Below are positions 51,276 to 60,187 of a stretch of DNA of 64,000 nucleotides, one piece after another. This DNA comes from an uncultured bacterium (lineage in GTDB: Bacteria > Oederibacteriota > PGYV01 > Palsa-1178): contig CALAOR010000088.1 in assembly GCA_937889595.1 (NCBI GenBank), positions 62,001 to 126,000 on the forward strand. The letters are read 5' to 3'. The position numbers and the translations under genes are program-made. Below the pieces are notes generated by a model, which saw only the letters and a list, made by a program, of their open reading frames with translations, was not told the DNA's origin and made no database searches. Numbering within the stretch: the first letter of the stretch is position 1; each line of letters begins with the position of its first letter.

Positions 51276-52376
51276 TTATTTATATATAAACAAATTATCC
51301 CTGTTTATCACTTCTTCGTAGAATAGATCCCCGAGTTCTTTTTTTATGTCCGCGTTCCTTCTTCCCTTGATCGCGGTTATGTCTGCGGAAGAGTAGTTTG
51401 TAATTCCCTTGCCTATATTATTGCCGTCATCATCCACTATCTCCACCGCGTCACCGAAGTTAAAGTCACCGCTGACAGACTTAATGCCGACCGCAAGAAG
51501 GCTCTTTCCCGAGTGCAGCAGCGCTGTTTTGGCTCCTGCGTCCACTTTTATTTTTCCTTTTTCTTTCAACGACATAAGTATGTATGTTTTTTTTGGTCCG
51601 ACCTTTATATCTTTCTGCCTGACAATCGTGCCGCCGTTCTTTCCAGAGACGATATGTTCTATGACGCCTTCGGTGTTTCCGTTGGCGATCGCGAGCGGTA
51701 TGCCCACATAGTTAAGCTTCCGGGCCGCTTCAAGCTTGGTTATCATGCCTCCGATGCCCATGCTGGTAGTGCCGTCGGTATTTATATTTTTTATCGCGTC
51801 ATTTATGTCACTTATTTCTTTTATAATTTTCGCATCGGCGTGGATATCCGGATTCTTGTCATATATGCCGTCAACCGAGGTAAGTATGATAACCATATCG
51901 GCAGAAACCAGGCTTCCGACTATGCCGGCCAGAGTGTCATTATCCCCAAATTTTATCTCATCTGTCGCCACTGTGTCGTTTTCATTTATAACAGGTATTA
52001 CTTTCCACTCCAGAAGTTTATTCAGGGTGTTTCTGGCGTTTGCGTTTTTTGTTTTATTCTTTATGTCATCCTGACCGAGCAAAATCTGCGCCACTGATAT
52101 TGAATTCAGGCTGAAAGCAGCTTCATAGGCCTGCATCAGGACTATCTGGCCGACTGCTGCCACAGCCTGCTTTTCGGAAATTGCGGTGGGTTTTCTGTCC
52201 ATGCCCAGCTTTTTTATACCCACGCCTATAGCGCCTGATGACACAAGTATGACATCCTTGCCCTTGAAATGAAGGTTGGACAGCTGGTCAACTAAAGATT
52301 TCATAAAGGCTTTTTTAATGCCTTTCCCGTCTGTCAACAGATTCGTTCCGACTTTAACAACGATTCTTTTGTACAT
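51276..52376 (-). CDS. proB: Glutamate 5-kinase
   Basis: 366 residues. The amino-acid kinase fold shows V-K-V-G-T-N-L-L, V-S-S-G-A-I-G-V-G (~46) and N-E-N-D-T-V-A (~134), followed by T-G-G-M-like G-I-G-G-M-I-T-K-L (~206). A C-terminal PUA domain (~275-350) is present, as in E. coli ProB. It phosphorylates glutamate for proline synthesis. proA is not adjacent, so it is probably elsewhere. Confidence 0.95.
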   Translation of the reverse strand: MYKRIVVKVGTNLLTDGKGIKKAFMKSLVDQLSNLHFKGKDVILVSSGAIGVGIKKLGMDRKPTAISEKQAVAAVGQIVLMQAYEAAFSLNSISVAQILLGQDDIKNKTKNANARNTLNKLLEWKVIPVINENDTVATDEIKFGDNDTLAGIVGSLVSADMVIILTSVDGIYDKNPDIHADAKIIKEISDINDAIKNINTDGTTSMGIGGMITKLEAARKLNYVGIPLAIANGNTEGVIEHIVSGKNGGTIVRQKDIKVGPKKTYILMSLKEKGKIKVDAGAKTALLHSGKSLLAVGIKSVSGDFNFGDAVEIVDDDGNNIGKGITNYSSADITAIKGRRNADIKKELGDLFYEEVINRDNLFIYK

Positions 52377-52512
52377 GATGCGCTCCGTTAATTTATCGTT
52401 ATAACAAATTCCGCAACCCTATAGTCCGTAGAATACGGATAAAGGTTGCGGCTTTTGTACTAATGCGTTCTTGCTCTAATCACGAGTATTTCATTGTATT
52501 CCGGTATAAAAA

Positions 52513-53766
52513 CTATCCCTCTTCGTAAATAAATTCCTTATCCCCTATAACTATCGTGTCGCCTGCTACCACGCCATTTTTCCTGAAGAAATCATTTAAT
52601 CCCTCTTTTTCCAGGTATTTCCTGAAAACCAGCAGGGTTTCGTCTGATTTAAAATCAAGCATGGCCACATACCGCTCCACTTTATTACTCCTTAAAATAT
52701 ATACGCCCTCTTCTTCTTTTTCAAGCCTTAATTTATCCTGCACTTCCGGTATTACCTGCGGCTTTTCCTCAGGCAAAGGCTCCAGTTTTTTGAAAAGTTT
52801 GTAAACTTTGTGCAGCACCTTATCCAGGCCCACATTGTTCTTTGCGGAGATCATATCTATCTCGATCTTCTTTTTCTTAAAATCCGACTTTATCTGCTTT
52901 ATTTCCTTCGGGCTGAGCAGTTCCGTCTTATTGATTACAACTATCTGCGGCCTTTTCACAAGTTTTTTATCATATGCTTTCAATTCCTTATTGATCATCG
53001 TGTAATTTTTATACGCGCTGCCCTGCGTCGGGTCCACAACGTGTATGTACAGTCTGGTCCTTTCAATATGCCTCAAAAAGTCAAACCCAAGGCCTTTGCC
53101 ATGGGACGCGCCTTCTATCAGGCCCGGGATGTCCGCCACCACGAACGAATCCACATCCCCGTATTTCACTATCCCAAGCACGGGTGACAATGTCGTAAAA
53201 GGATAGTCGGCTATCTTGGGATGTGCGTTTGATATTTTTGACAGAAGAGTAGACTTGCCCGCGTTTGCCATGCCTATGATGCCGACATCGGCCATTATCT
53301 TAAGTTCCAGGCTGATTTCTTTTTCCTCAACCGGCTCGCCTTTTTCATAAAATGTCGGGGCCTGCCTTGTGGATGTCCTGAAATGCCAGTTCCCCTTGCC
53401 TCCGCGCCCGCCTTTCACAACGGTAAATAATTCCTTATGCGTAGTCATGTCCTTAATGAGCAGCCCTGTTCTTGTATCCTTTATCATTGTCCCGAGCGGG
53501 ACCTGCAGAACAATATCCTCCGCGTTCCTTCCGTGCATTTTGGAGCCAAATCCCTTGCCGCCTTCTTTGGCGCTAAACTGTTTGTTATTATGAAAATCAA
53601 TCAGGGTTGTTAAGTTCCTGTCGGCTTCAAATATGATATGCCCGCCCCTGCCGCCGTCGCCACCGTCAGGCCCGCCTTTAGGCGTGAATTTTTCATGACG
53701 GAACGTGTTTGCCCCGTCCCCGCCCCGGCCTGATGTAAGCTTTATCTTTACGTGATCTATGAACAT
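52513..53766 (-). CDS. obg: GTPase Obg/CgtA
   Basis: 417 residues. The glycine-rich Obg fold (~1-158; G-G-D-G-G-R-G-G-H) is followed by the G domain with G-M-A-N-A-G-K-S-T (~166), D-I-P-G-L-I-E-G-A (~212) and N-K-T-E (~283), and the C-terminal OCT domain (~340-410). The first G motif has M-A instead of the usual F-P. Obg aids late 50S assembly. Its grouping with rpmA and rplU is conserved in bacteria. Confidence 0.96.
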   Translation of the reverse strand: MFIDHVKIKLTSGRGGDGANTFRHEKFTPKGGPDGGDGGRGGHIIFEADRNLTTLIDFHNNKQFSAKEGGKGFGSKMHGRNAEDIVLQVPLGTMIKDTRTGLLIKDMTTHKELFTVVKGGRGGKGNWHFRTSTRQAPTFYEKGEPVEEKEISLELKIMADVGIIGMANAGKSTLLSKISNAHPKIADYPFTTLSPVLGIVKYGDVDSFVVADIPGLIEGASHGKGLGFDFLRHIERTRLYIHVVDPTQGSAYKNYTMINKELKAYDKKLVKRPQIVVINKTELLSPKEIKQIKSDFKKKKIEIDMISAKNNVGLDKVLHKVYKLFKKLEPLPEEKPQVIPEVQDKLRLEKEEEGVYILRSNKVERYVAMLDFKSDETLLVFRKYLEKEGLNDFFRKNGVVAGDTIVIGDKEFIYEEG

Positions 53767-53857
53767 AAGTTTTCTCCATTACGAATTTTGTAATATTATA
53801 CCATATTTTAACCGGCACGAAATGCATTGTTTTATATCCTAGGGACATAGGGACGGC

Positions 53858-53951
53858 GTAGTGGCCGAATAATCCTGTCAACACACTTTGTGTGTCCGCC
53901 TTCGCTAAAGCTCCGGCGGACTTGTTACCGGACTTCGTATCCGGCCACTAC
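53858..53951. repeat. Compound palindrome GTAGTGGCCG..CGGCCACTAC with inner TCCGCC palindrome
   Basis: Ten-base outer arms enclose the 26-bp TCCGCC..GGCGGA unit (53895-53920), also found at 45714-45739, and a CAAACACAC/TGTGTGT-like short stem. It is a nested pair of mobile palindromes in the obg-rpmA gap. Confidence 0.65.
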
Positions 53952-53963
53952 AAAAACACCAAT

Positions 53964-53992
53964 AAAAAAAGGCGGGCCGTAAGGCCCGCCTT
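53964..53992 (-). terminator. Intrinsic terminator after rpmA
   Basis: Arms AAGGCGGGCC and GGCCCGCCTT around GTAA (53969-53992), followed on the minus strand by a T7 run (53964-53970), 20 bases after the rpmA stop. Confidence 0.88.
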
Positions 53993-54012
53993 AATATATG
54001 AAAATAATTAAA

Positions 54013-54276
54013 TTATTGTGCCGGTGCTACTGGAAGAACGCTTACAAACTTTCCTTTTCCGGTCTTTTCGAACTTCACAATGCCGCTGATCTTCGCGAAA
54101 AGCGTGTGGTCTTTTCCCATCCCTACATTAATCCCGGCATTGATCTTTGTGCCTCTCTGCCTCACAATGATAGAGCCACTGGTAACCAGGTTCTCTCCGT
54201 ATGCTTTTACGCCCAGCCTCTGGCCGGCTGAATCCCTGCCGTTTCTTGAACTACCCTGTGCCTTCGTGTGTGCCAT
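54013..54276 (-). CDS. rpmA: 50S ribosomal protein L27
   Basis: 87 residues. [16 protein letters not shown] at the N-terminus is the mature E. coli-like form, without the cleavable Firmicute extension. [11 protein letters not shown] and G-x-x-H-T-L-F-A complete the signature. Its N-terminus reaches the peptidyl-transferase centre. It follows rplU by 39 bases. Confidence 0.97.
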   Translation of the reverse strand: MAHTKAQGSSRNGRDSAGQRLGVKAYGENLVTSGSIIVRQRGTKINAGINVGMGKDHTLFAKISGIVKFEKTGKGKFVSVLPVAPAQ

Positions 54277-54315
54277 TTGAACTTCACCATCCTGTCATAA
54301 ATTTTTAACTGTTGA

Positions 54316-54627
54316 TTACAGTTGTATTGATTTTACTTTTAAAACTGTGAACTTTCTCCTGTGGCCCATGCGTTTTTTGGAGTTCTTCCTGCGTCTCCAT
54401 TTGAAAACCATGAACTTCTCGCCTTTTACCTCGGCGTCCAAAACCTGGCAGACTATCTTGACATTTTCAAGTTTGGGCTTGCCGACCTTGATCTCGCCTT
54501 CTTTGGCTATCAAAAGCACACTGTCAAAAGTGACTTCTTTGCCGACTCCGATGATCTGTTCCACCTTAACTACCTGGCCTTCCGACATCTTATACTGCTT
54601 GCCGCTGATTTCAACAACTGCGTACAT
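54316..54627 (-). CDS. rplU: 50S ribosomal protein L21
   Basis: 103 residues. M-Y-A-V-V-E-I-S-G-K-Q-Y-K starts the protein as in all L21s, and K-W-R-R-R-K-N-S-K-K-R-M-G-H-R closes the signature. It binds 23S rRNA with L20. AGGAGG precedes the ATG, and it heads the rplU-rpmA-obg cluster. Confidence 0.97.
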   Translation of the reverse strand: MYAVVEISGKQYKMSEGQVVKVEQIIGVGKEVTFDSVLLIAKEGEIKVGKPKLENVKIVCQVLDAEVKGEKFMVFKWRRRKNSKKRMGHRRKFTVLKVKSIQL

Positions 54628-54686
54628 TGTAGATCCTCCTTGTGTATGTTACTTCATGCGTTTTACGGTTAATACAAAATCTGAAC

Positions 54687-54778
54687 CTGAGCAGATTGAA
54701 CAGGTGAGCAGTTTGACCGCAGGTTCGCCGTTGCCTTGATTGTCAACCTGCTCAACTGTTCAATCTGTTCACCTGCTC
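54687..54778. repeat. Word-like GAGCAG/GAACAG/ATTGA repeat, 3' side of tRNA-Lys
   Basis: Left half of a large repeat zone. Words GAGCAG, GAACAG, GTTGA and ATTGA appear on one arm, and their complements on the other, making an imperfect inverted repeat of about 40 bases per arm. Confidence 0.75.
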
Positions 54779-54779
54779 T

Positions 54780-54804
54780 GAAATTTTCGCGAAGCGAAAA
54801 TTTC
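54780..54804 (-). terminator. Hairpin directly after tRNA-Lys
   Basis: Arms GAAATTTTCGC and complement with a GAA loop, touching the tRNA CCA end. It may act as processing signal or terminator; no T-run follows. Confidence 0.6.
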
Positions 54805-54880
54805 TGGTGAGCCGGGCGAGAGTCGAACTCGCGACGCCCGCCTTAAAAGGGCGGTGCTCTACCAACTGAGCTACCGGCCC
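54805..54880 (-). tRNA. tRNA-Lys (anticodon TTT)
   Basis: 76 nt on the minus strand including an encoded CCA. The acceptor GGGCCGG pairs with CCGGCTC (one G-U). D arm GCTC..GAGC, anticodon stem CCGCC/GGCGG with loop CTTTTAA, T arm with GTTCGACTC loop. Anticodon TTT reads lysine codons AAA and AAG, abundant in these proteins. It is the only tRNA found and is framed by two AT-rich hairpins. Confidence 0.95.
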
Positions 54881-54884
54881 ACCT

Positions 54885-54911
54885 GTAAAATTTTGCCCAG
54901 CAAAATTTTAC
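54885..54911 (-). repeat. Hairpin directly before tRNA-Lys
   Basis: Arms GTAAAATTTTGC and complement with a CCA loop, five bases before the 5' end of the tRNA. Similar in size and AAATTTT content to the hairpin on the other side. Confidence 0.65.
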
Positions 54912-54912
54912 G

Positions 54913-55005
54913 GAGCAGATTGAGCAGGTTGAACAGTTGAGCAGGTTGACAACCCGGGCAAATGCTCAATCTGCGGTCAACCTGTTCAACCTGCTCAATC
55001 TGCTC
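54913..55005. repeat. 24-bp perfect inverted repeat of GAGCAG/ATTGA words, 5' side of tRNA-Lys
   Basis: Arms 54913-54936 and 54982-55005 are exact complements, with further partial pairing inside. Same words as 54687-54778. The rest of the gap up to 55255 is AT-rich without features. Confidence 0.85.
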
Positions 55006-55255
55006 AGGTTCTATGCTCCAAATCTGCTGTAAATTTCATTTTCAAATAACAAAATAAATAATAATGCTTGTTTTGTTTTGCTTTTAAATCAGGAAAACAA
55101 GGGATTACCTTAACTTCCATGATTCTACAGCTGTATCAAGACAGCAAGGCTACATTTTACACTTTTTATCCGTTATGTCAATATTATTTTGGGAATTAGA
55201 TACTGTTTTAATAGGTGTTTTTTGCCTTAAAAATATAGCCTTAATATTACTACGA

Positions 55256-57742
55256 CTATATGGACTTTCTGTTTACATATATTTTAATCTTTAAATTTCC
55301 CCTGTTGCCGCTGTTGGATGCTCCCTGCAGCACAGCTATATACAATCCGTTTGAAACCTGATTTCCCTTGGATGTCGTGATATCCCACATGGCCCTTCCT
55401 GTTTCAAGCTTTTCGTTAATAACGCGTACAAGTTCGCCCTTTATATTATATATACTTATCACCACGGTTCCCGTATCATTTGCGCCCCAGCGCAATTCAA
55501 TGCCATTCCCTGTGCCGTCGTACGGATTTGGCACGGCTTTAATGTCGCTTAAAAAACCGCCGTCCAGCTTCAATACGGTCACATTGCTTGACGCGACCGC
55601 TATCAGCATAGATTCTGTCTTAATAAGGATCTTCGCCACATAAACCCCGCTGGAAACTGCCATCCCACTGTTATTTTTTCCGTCCCATAACATGAAATCA
55701 TTAACCGGCGTCCCAAACCTGATCTGAACCGGAGCTGAAACGCCCTTATTTGACAATATGAGCGCGGGAACGTCCATACTCACTCCTGTGGCCGGCCCGG
55801 CCCCTGCAGGGAACACAAAATTATAATTAATTATTGACCTAACAAGTTCTCCGGCGCTGTTATATATATTCAGCTGAACATATGTTTCGTTCCTGATCAC
55901 TGTCACGGGTATTATCACTGCTGTGTCGCGGTGGTATGTGTCAATCTGGTCAATCCTGACAGTATACGCGCCTGAAGCGGCTAACTGCCCGCCGTCTGTC
56001 TTTGAGTCCCATGCTACGCTTAAAGCGGAACCGTCAAGCTCCACTCCGGGTATTGTTATATTCATCAAGTCGCCGTAACCGAGGGTTGTAACTGCCGGGT
56101 TGCCGTTAATATCGGTCACGACATTTCCCATCGGGTTATTCGTTCCCGCCACAATTATGGTGCGCACCACTTCACCCGCTGAATTGTAAACCCTTATTGT
56201 TATCATGAATTCGGGTTTTATCGGCGTATCTGTGATAGTAGGTGTCACGGTCATCGTGCAAGTTTCTGTAAAAGTAGGAGTGGCTGTATATGTAGGAGTA
56301 TATGTTTTTGTCGCGGTACTCGTAAATGTGGGAGTGTCAGTCACGGTAAATGTGGGCGTATCAGTGACGGTCCGGGTATACGTAAAAGTCGGCGTCGCTG
56401 TAAACGTAGGCGTTGCCGTAAACGTGGGAGTAAATGTGCGTGTATCTGTGAAAGTCGGCGTCGCTGTGTACGTGACTGTAAATGTGGGTGTATCGGTGAC
56501 TGTATAAGTAGGAGTAAATGTCGGCGTCGCTGTAAACGTTGGAGTGAACGTGCGTGTATCAGTGAAAGTCGGCGTTGCCGTAAACGTGGGCGTATCTGTA
56601 AATGTAGGCGTGAATGTGCGTGTATCAGTGAAAGTCGGCGTAGCTGTAAACGTAGGCGTGAATGTGCGCGTAAATGTGAAAGTCGGCGTCGGCGTAAATG
56701 TAGGCGTATCTGTAAACGTAGGCGTAAATGTGCGCGTAAAAGTGAAGGTCGGCGTGACCGTAAAGGTCGGCGTGAATGTTTTGCTTATTGTCACGGTTAC
56801 AGTGGGCGTCCTTGTCACTGTAATAGTCACGGTAACCGTGAAAGTAAATGTCGGGGTAAAAGTCTTTGTTGGGGTCACGGTAAAAGTCGGTGTAGGTGTT
56901 ACTGTAACCGTAAACGTCGGCGTACGCGTTATTGTTATTGTTTTCGTGAAAGTTTTGGTCGGCGTTAAGGTCTTCGTAACCGTCGGCGTGTTGCATGGAA
57001 GGAAATTCAGGTCGTCAAGATATGCGTAAGAAAAATGCTGCTGCTGGGCGCACTTGTTCGCTGTAAAAGAAATGACAATTGTCTGCCCGGCAAACGCAGA
57101 CAGGTTTATCAATATCCTGGTCCACGGCAGGAATTTGAACGGCCCTCCCGAAGACAATCCTGTTATCTGGTCCCCATCAACAAGCAGCGGCTTTAACGCA
57201 GGGTCGCCGAACCTGAATGTCTGTGAAAACAGGGTTGCCCCGCCTGTGGAATACACGTTGAATTCCACGTATGGGTCGTCAAGCGGCGCTCCTTGTGACA
57301 AATGATATCCGGGCAAAACCATGGCAAGCCATCCTTCCAGATAGCACATTCCCGGTGGGATGGTCACTGTCTGCGATATCCTTGCCCAATCAACCCGTCC
57401 ATCCTCTCCGTATCCGGAGAATAGCTTGGCCGCGTAAGAGCCGCCGTGAATCATGTTAAGCAGGGCCCCTGTCGCTGAATTATAGGAATACGGCGCGGTC
57501 CCCCCAGTTGTGGCAACTACGAATGGCATCTTGTCCAGAACGGAATTTTGGCTGAGCAGGGCCGCATTCACATAACCTAATGTAACGGTCCAGCCGGTAA
57601 GCCCGTTCTCAAAATTACCGTTTGTAATGCCAACTGCAGCTGAGGCTGCGGCCGGCAATAATAACAACAAAAACATGCAGCTAAATACAGCCCTCATGTT
57701 CGTCTTTGGTTTTTTTCCTGTATAATTCACATCCGCACTCAT
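55256..57742 (-). CDS. Giant secreted Thr/Pro-repeat protein with FlgD-like modules
   Basis: 828 residues. A signal peptide ([12 protein letters not shown], perhaps starting at the Met in N-M-R-A-V) precedes a carbohydrate-binding-like jelly roll (~40-255; [13 protein letters not shown]). A ~250-residue stretch of T-F-T-x-T-x-T-P repeats (~265-515) is followed by two FlgD-like domains and a third at the end (V-K-I..to I-Y-V-N-R). The repeat DNA is a degenerate minisatellite. Likely a stalked surface protein, possibly O-glycosylated on Thr. Its ATG overlaps the stop of an upstream small ORF. Confidence 0.85.
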   Translation of the reverse strand: MSADVNYTGKKPKTNMRAVFSCMFLLLLLPAAASAAVGITNGNFENGLTGWTVTLGYVNAALLSQNSVLDKMPFVVATTGGTAPYSYNSATGALLNMIHGGSYAAKLFSGYGEDGRVDWARISQTVTIPPGMCYLEGWLAMVLPGYHLSQGAPLDDPYVEFNVYSTGGATLFSQTFRFGDPALKPLLVDGDQITGLSSGGPFKFLPWTRILINLSAFAGQTIVISFTANKCAQQQHFSYAYLDDLNFLPCNTPTVTKTLTPTKTFTKTITITRTPTFTVTVTPTPTFTVTPTKTFTPTFTFTVTVTITVTRTPTVTVTISKTFTPTFTVTPTFTFTRTFTPTFTDTPTFTPTPTFTFTRTFTPTFTATPTFTDTRTFTPTFTDTPTFTATPTFTDTRTFTPTFTATPTFTPTYTVTDTPTFTVTYTATPTFTDTRTFTPTFTATPTFTATPTFTYTRTVTDTPTFTVTDTPTFTSTATKTYTPTYTATPTFTETCTMTVTPTITDTPIKPEFMITIRVYNSAGEVVRTIIVAGTNNPMGNVVTDINGNPAVTTLGYGDLMNITIPGVELDGSALSVAWDSKTDGGQLAASGAYTVRIDQIDTYHRDTAVIIPVTVIRNETYVQLNIYNSAGELVRSIINYNFVFPAGAGPATGVSMDVPALILSNKGVSAPVQIRFGTPVNDFMLWDGKNNSGMAVSSGVYVAKILIKTESMLIAVASSNVTVLKLDGGFLSDIKAVPNPYDGTGNGIELRWGANDTGTVVISIYNIKGELVRVINEKLETGRAMWDITTSKGNQVSNGLYIAVLQGASNSGNRGNLKIKIYVNRKSI

Positions 57743-57876
57743 ATAACCACCGTTTCAGAACCAGAATTTATCCGGAAAAAACAAGACTCACGGATAATTG
57801 AACTTAATATATTAGACAAAGAGATTACTATTATGTTTCGTTTAAACGTTATATTAAATACTACTATTAATTGCAT
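57739..57876 (-). CDS. 45-residue leader ORF coupled to the giant protein
   Basis: ATG 57876 has GGAGG seven bases upstream, a better site than that of the main gene. The frame ([13 protein letters not shown]) stops at TGA 57739-57741, overlapping the main ATG. It may control translation of the downstream gene by coupling. The coding sequence spans the CGTTTAAACG palindrome. No similarity recognised. Confidence 0.45.
   Translation of the reverse strand: MQLIVVFNITFKRNIIVISLSNILSSIIRESCFFRINSGSETVVI
57839..57848. promoter_or_regulatory. CGTTTAAACG palindrome, repeated at 57982
   Basis: Exact 10-bp palindrome; the half-matching TTTAAACGTTA recurs near 57982-57992. Palindromes with central TTTAAA/CG are typical of LacI-family operators. 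Both lie upstream of the giant secreted protein gene. Confidence 0.4.
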
Positions 57877-58049
57877 AAAAAAGCCTCCACACAATTTAAA
57901 GAAAGTCCGCCTGGTTAAAGCATAACATTTTTACAATTAAAGTCAAGTTTTTGCCAACTTACAAAATACTTACCCCCAATATTTAAACGTTAAAATAAGC
58001 TAAAATTGACGTGAAAATTTGTTTAACACACACCAAAATAGTGGGTATT

Positions 58050-58098
58050 GCTTAAGCGATTAATCAGCCCCTGTTATTTTCGCTTAAGCGATTAATCG
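58050..58098. promoter_or_regulatory. Tandem GCTTAAGCGATTAATC operator-like repeats
   Basis: The 16-mer occurs at 58050-58065 and 58082-58097, 32 bp apart (three helical turns). Each is two fused palindromes sharing CG. The surrounding 640-base gap 57877-58387 has no gene; it also holds a loose inverted repeat with AAATTTTCTGAT near 58290-58380. Confidence 0.5.
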
Positions 58099-58387
58099 AA
58101 AATAGGGAATGCGGTAAGCACTGTATCGCCGCATAATTAGGAAGTGCATTCCAATACACCGTTCCGTATACCGGTAAAAACACAGATTGGAAGAAATATT
58201 ATAAACCGATGCTATTGGAAATGTTGCTGATTTTTGCTGCGTAACGCAGCCGGGGTTTTGTTTCCTGCCTGTAAGGGTTAAAAATAATGAGGAAGAAATT
58301 TTTCTGATAATTTGAGGGTAGTCAACCGTTTTCCTTAATCCTCACCCTTACTCCTTACCCTCCCAAATTTTCATCAGAAAATTTGCC

Positions 58388-58990
58388 CTACCAGCTCAGC
58401 TCGTCAAAATATATGGCCCCTGACCATGGCGCCGGCAGCGTTGGGGAGGTGTTGTTTTCAATTGCAAAATACATAATACTAACGTCATGATAATCGTGTG
58501 TGCTGTTGTTTGTATCTGTGGAATAAGCAGGGATAACATATTTGACCTGGTTCCACCCTGCCGTATTAAGCGCAGGGCCGTAAAAGGTGTCCTGGTTTGT
58601 CATACTTGCCCTTTGAATAATAAGGTCCATATTATAACAACTGGGGGTAAGGGCCGCAAGATCTGCGGGCACATATACCCATATGGTAACGGTCCTGTTT
58701 GTCAGGTTCTGGTTGGAGCTGAATTGCTGGAAAAAAATCCCTATTTGTTGCGGGTTTGACGTTTCCGAAAGTGAACATGCACATTTTACGGAACCCGCTC
58801 CCGCCTCTATGTAAAGCGGATCTGTGTTGAAGAATGAGAGTGTTTCGTTGGTTGGGACCACATTGTCCCAGTATGCAAGTTCATTCGGCGCGTCAAAATG
58901 GAAAAAAACCGAGGCCGCTATAGGCTCGGCCTTGGGAGCCTTGCATGACGCAAATACAACCAGCAACGCCGCCATTAATATTTTTTTCAT
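58388..58990 (-). CDS. Lipoprotein with carbohydrate-binding-like jelly roll
   Basis: 200 residues. Lipobox V-F-A-S-C near residue 16. The mature protein is a single beta-sandwich with F-D-A-P-N-E-L-A-Y-W (N-terminal), V-T-I-W-V-Y-V-P-A-D-L (~100-110) and Y-F-D-E-L-S-W at the very end. The middle block matches the N-terminal domain of the esterase at 38.4-40.2 kb, so both probably bind the same class of ligand, likely polysaccharide. No linker or FlgD module. Confidence 0.75.
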   Translation of the reverse strand: MKKILMAALLVVFASCKAPKAEPIAASVFFHFDAPNELAYWDNVVPTNETLSFFNTDPLYIEAGAGSVKCACSLSETSNPQQIGIFFQQFSSNQNLTNRTVTIWVYVPADLAALTPSCYNMDLIIQRASMTNQDTFYGPALNTAGWNQVKYVIPAYSTDTNNSTHDYHDVSIMYFAIENNTSPTLPAPWSGAIYFDELSW

Positions 58991-59193
58991 GCCATACCCC
59001 GGGATAAATGACAGTATAAAACCGGAATAAAAGGATTGTTTTTTTGAAATACAGCCGTATTAATCAAGGTTTCACTTCCTTTTAAAGTTCAATTCTTTAA
59101 GCCTGTATAGAAGATATATCATAAATACAGGCATGTTTCAATGCCTATCGAACGGATTTTTTTCATCCCTTCCAGTGCGGATCATTCAAGCCG

Positions 59194-59952
59194 TCAAACA
59201 TATATCATTTTTTTTGTCATGCCGCCGTCCACGACATAATTCTGCCCCGTTATAAAACCCGCGTCCTCTGACGCAAGAAAAAGCGCGAGTTTTGCTATAT
59301 CGTAGGGCGTGCCTACCCTGCCTGCGGGATGCTGGGATTTGTCTTCCTCGGTGTGTAACGGCTTTTTGAAATCCTTTTTCTTTTTCCAGTCCGAGACCTC
59401 TATCCATCCCGGGCTTATGCAGTTTACCCGTATACCCGGCCCTAAGCTTACAGCCAGCGCGTGGGTCAGGGCTACAATACCGCCTTTGGTGGCTGAATAT
59501 GCTTCCGTGTTTTTTTCCGACATTATGGCCCTTGTAGAGGCTGTGTTAATTATAACACCGTTGGTTTTTTCAAGATATTTAGCGGTGTATTTGGCGCATA
59601 GGAACGTGCCGGTCAGGTTTACCCCTATAACGCGGTTCCACTCTTTCAGGGACAGGTCTGTGATTGGTTTGTTTATTCCTATACCGGCGTTATTTATGAG
59701 CACATCTATATCTTTAAACTTTTTGACCGCGGCTTCAATGAATTGTTCCACGGATCTTTCAGAGGATACGTCGCACGCGGAGTAAAACAGACTTTTACCC
59801 GCCTTTAATCCGGACATAAGTTCCCGCCCGGCTTCTTTATCAGGGTCGGCGCACGCAACGTTGTAACCGGCCTTTAGAAATTCCTTTACAAGACATAAAC
59901 CTATCCCCTGCGCGCCGCCTGTGATGACAGCGGTTTTTTTAGCGTTTGCCAT
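59194..59952 (-). CDS. SDR-family oxidoreductase
   Basis: 252 residues of a classical short-chain dehydrogenase. Cofactor loop T-G-G-A-Q-G-I-G (~11-18), N-N-A-G-I-G (~88), catalytic Ser in N-T-A-S-T-R (~138), Y-S-A-T-K (~152-156) and P-G-W-I-E-V (~185). The acidic residue after the second strand (A-D-P-D-K) suggests NAD rather than NADP. Substrate unknown; FabG-like, glucose- or acetoin-dehydrogenase-like enzymes share this pattern. Monocistronic. Confidence 0.9.
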   Translation of the reverse strand: MANAKKTAVITGGAQGIGLCLVKEFLKAGYNVACADPDKEAGRELMSGLKAGKSLFYSACDVSSERSVEQFIEAAVKKFKDIDVLINNAGIGINKPITDLSLKEWNRVIGVNLTGTFLCAKYTAKYLEKTNGVIINTASTRAIMSEKNTEAYSATKGGIVALTHALAVSLGPGIRVNCISPGWIEVSDWKKKKDFKKPLHTEEDKSQHPAGRVGTPYDIAKLALFLASEDAGFITGQNYVVDGGMTKKMIYV

Positions 59953-60187
59953 GTTTACTCCCTTATTATTGTTTTATAAAATATGATTGCTATTTTAACA
60001 CAATTATTGGTATTTTCGGAAATATTCGGCATCCGGAATTATTAAGTACTATTATAGGCATACCACGGGCCATCCCCGCCTCTACGAGGCCGGCTGTGAT
60101 GCATCATGCCTTTATGTCTTACTATAATTAAGAGCAACATAAACCCTTCTACTCTCTACTATCTACTCTCTGAAAGCCTTTGACCTT

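Noticed and set aside
56205-57029. Long Val-rich plus-strand ORFs over the T/P linker
   Set aside because: They are the complement of the T-x-T-x repeat in the minus-strand gene and contain only V-G-V-x-V repeats, with no ribosome site.
58290-58380. c-di-GMP or other riboswitch in the 58-kb gap
   Set aside because: The inverted AAATTTTCTGAT arms are loose and the known GEMM core is absent.
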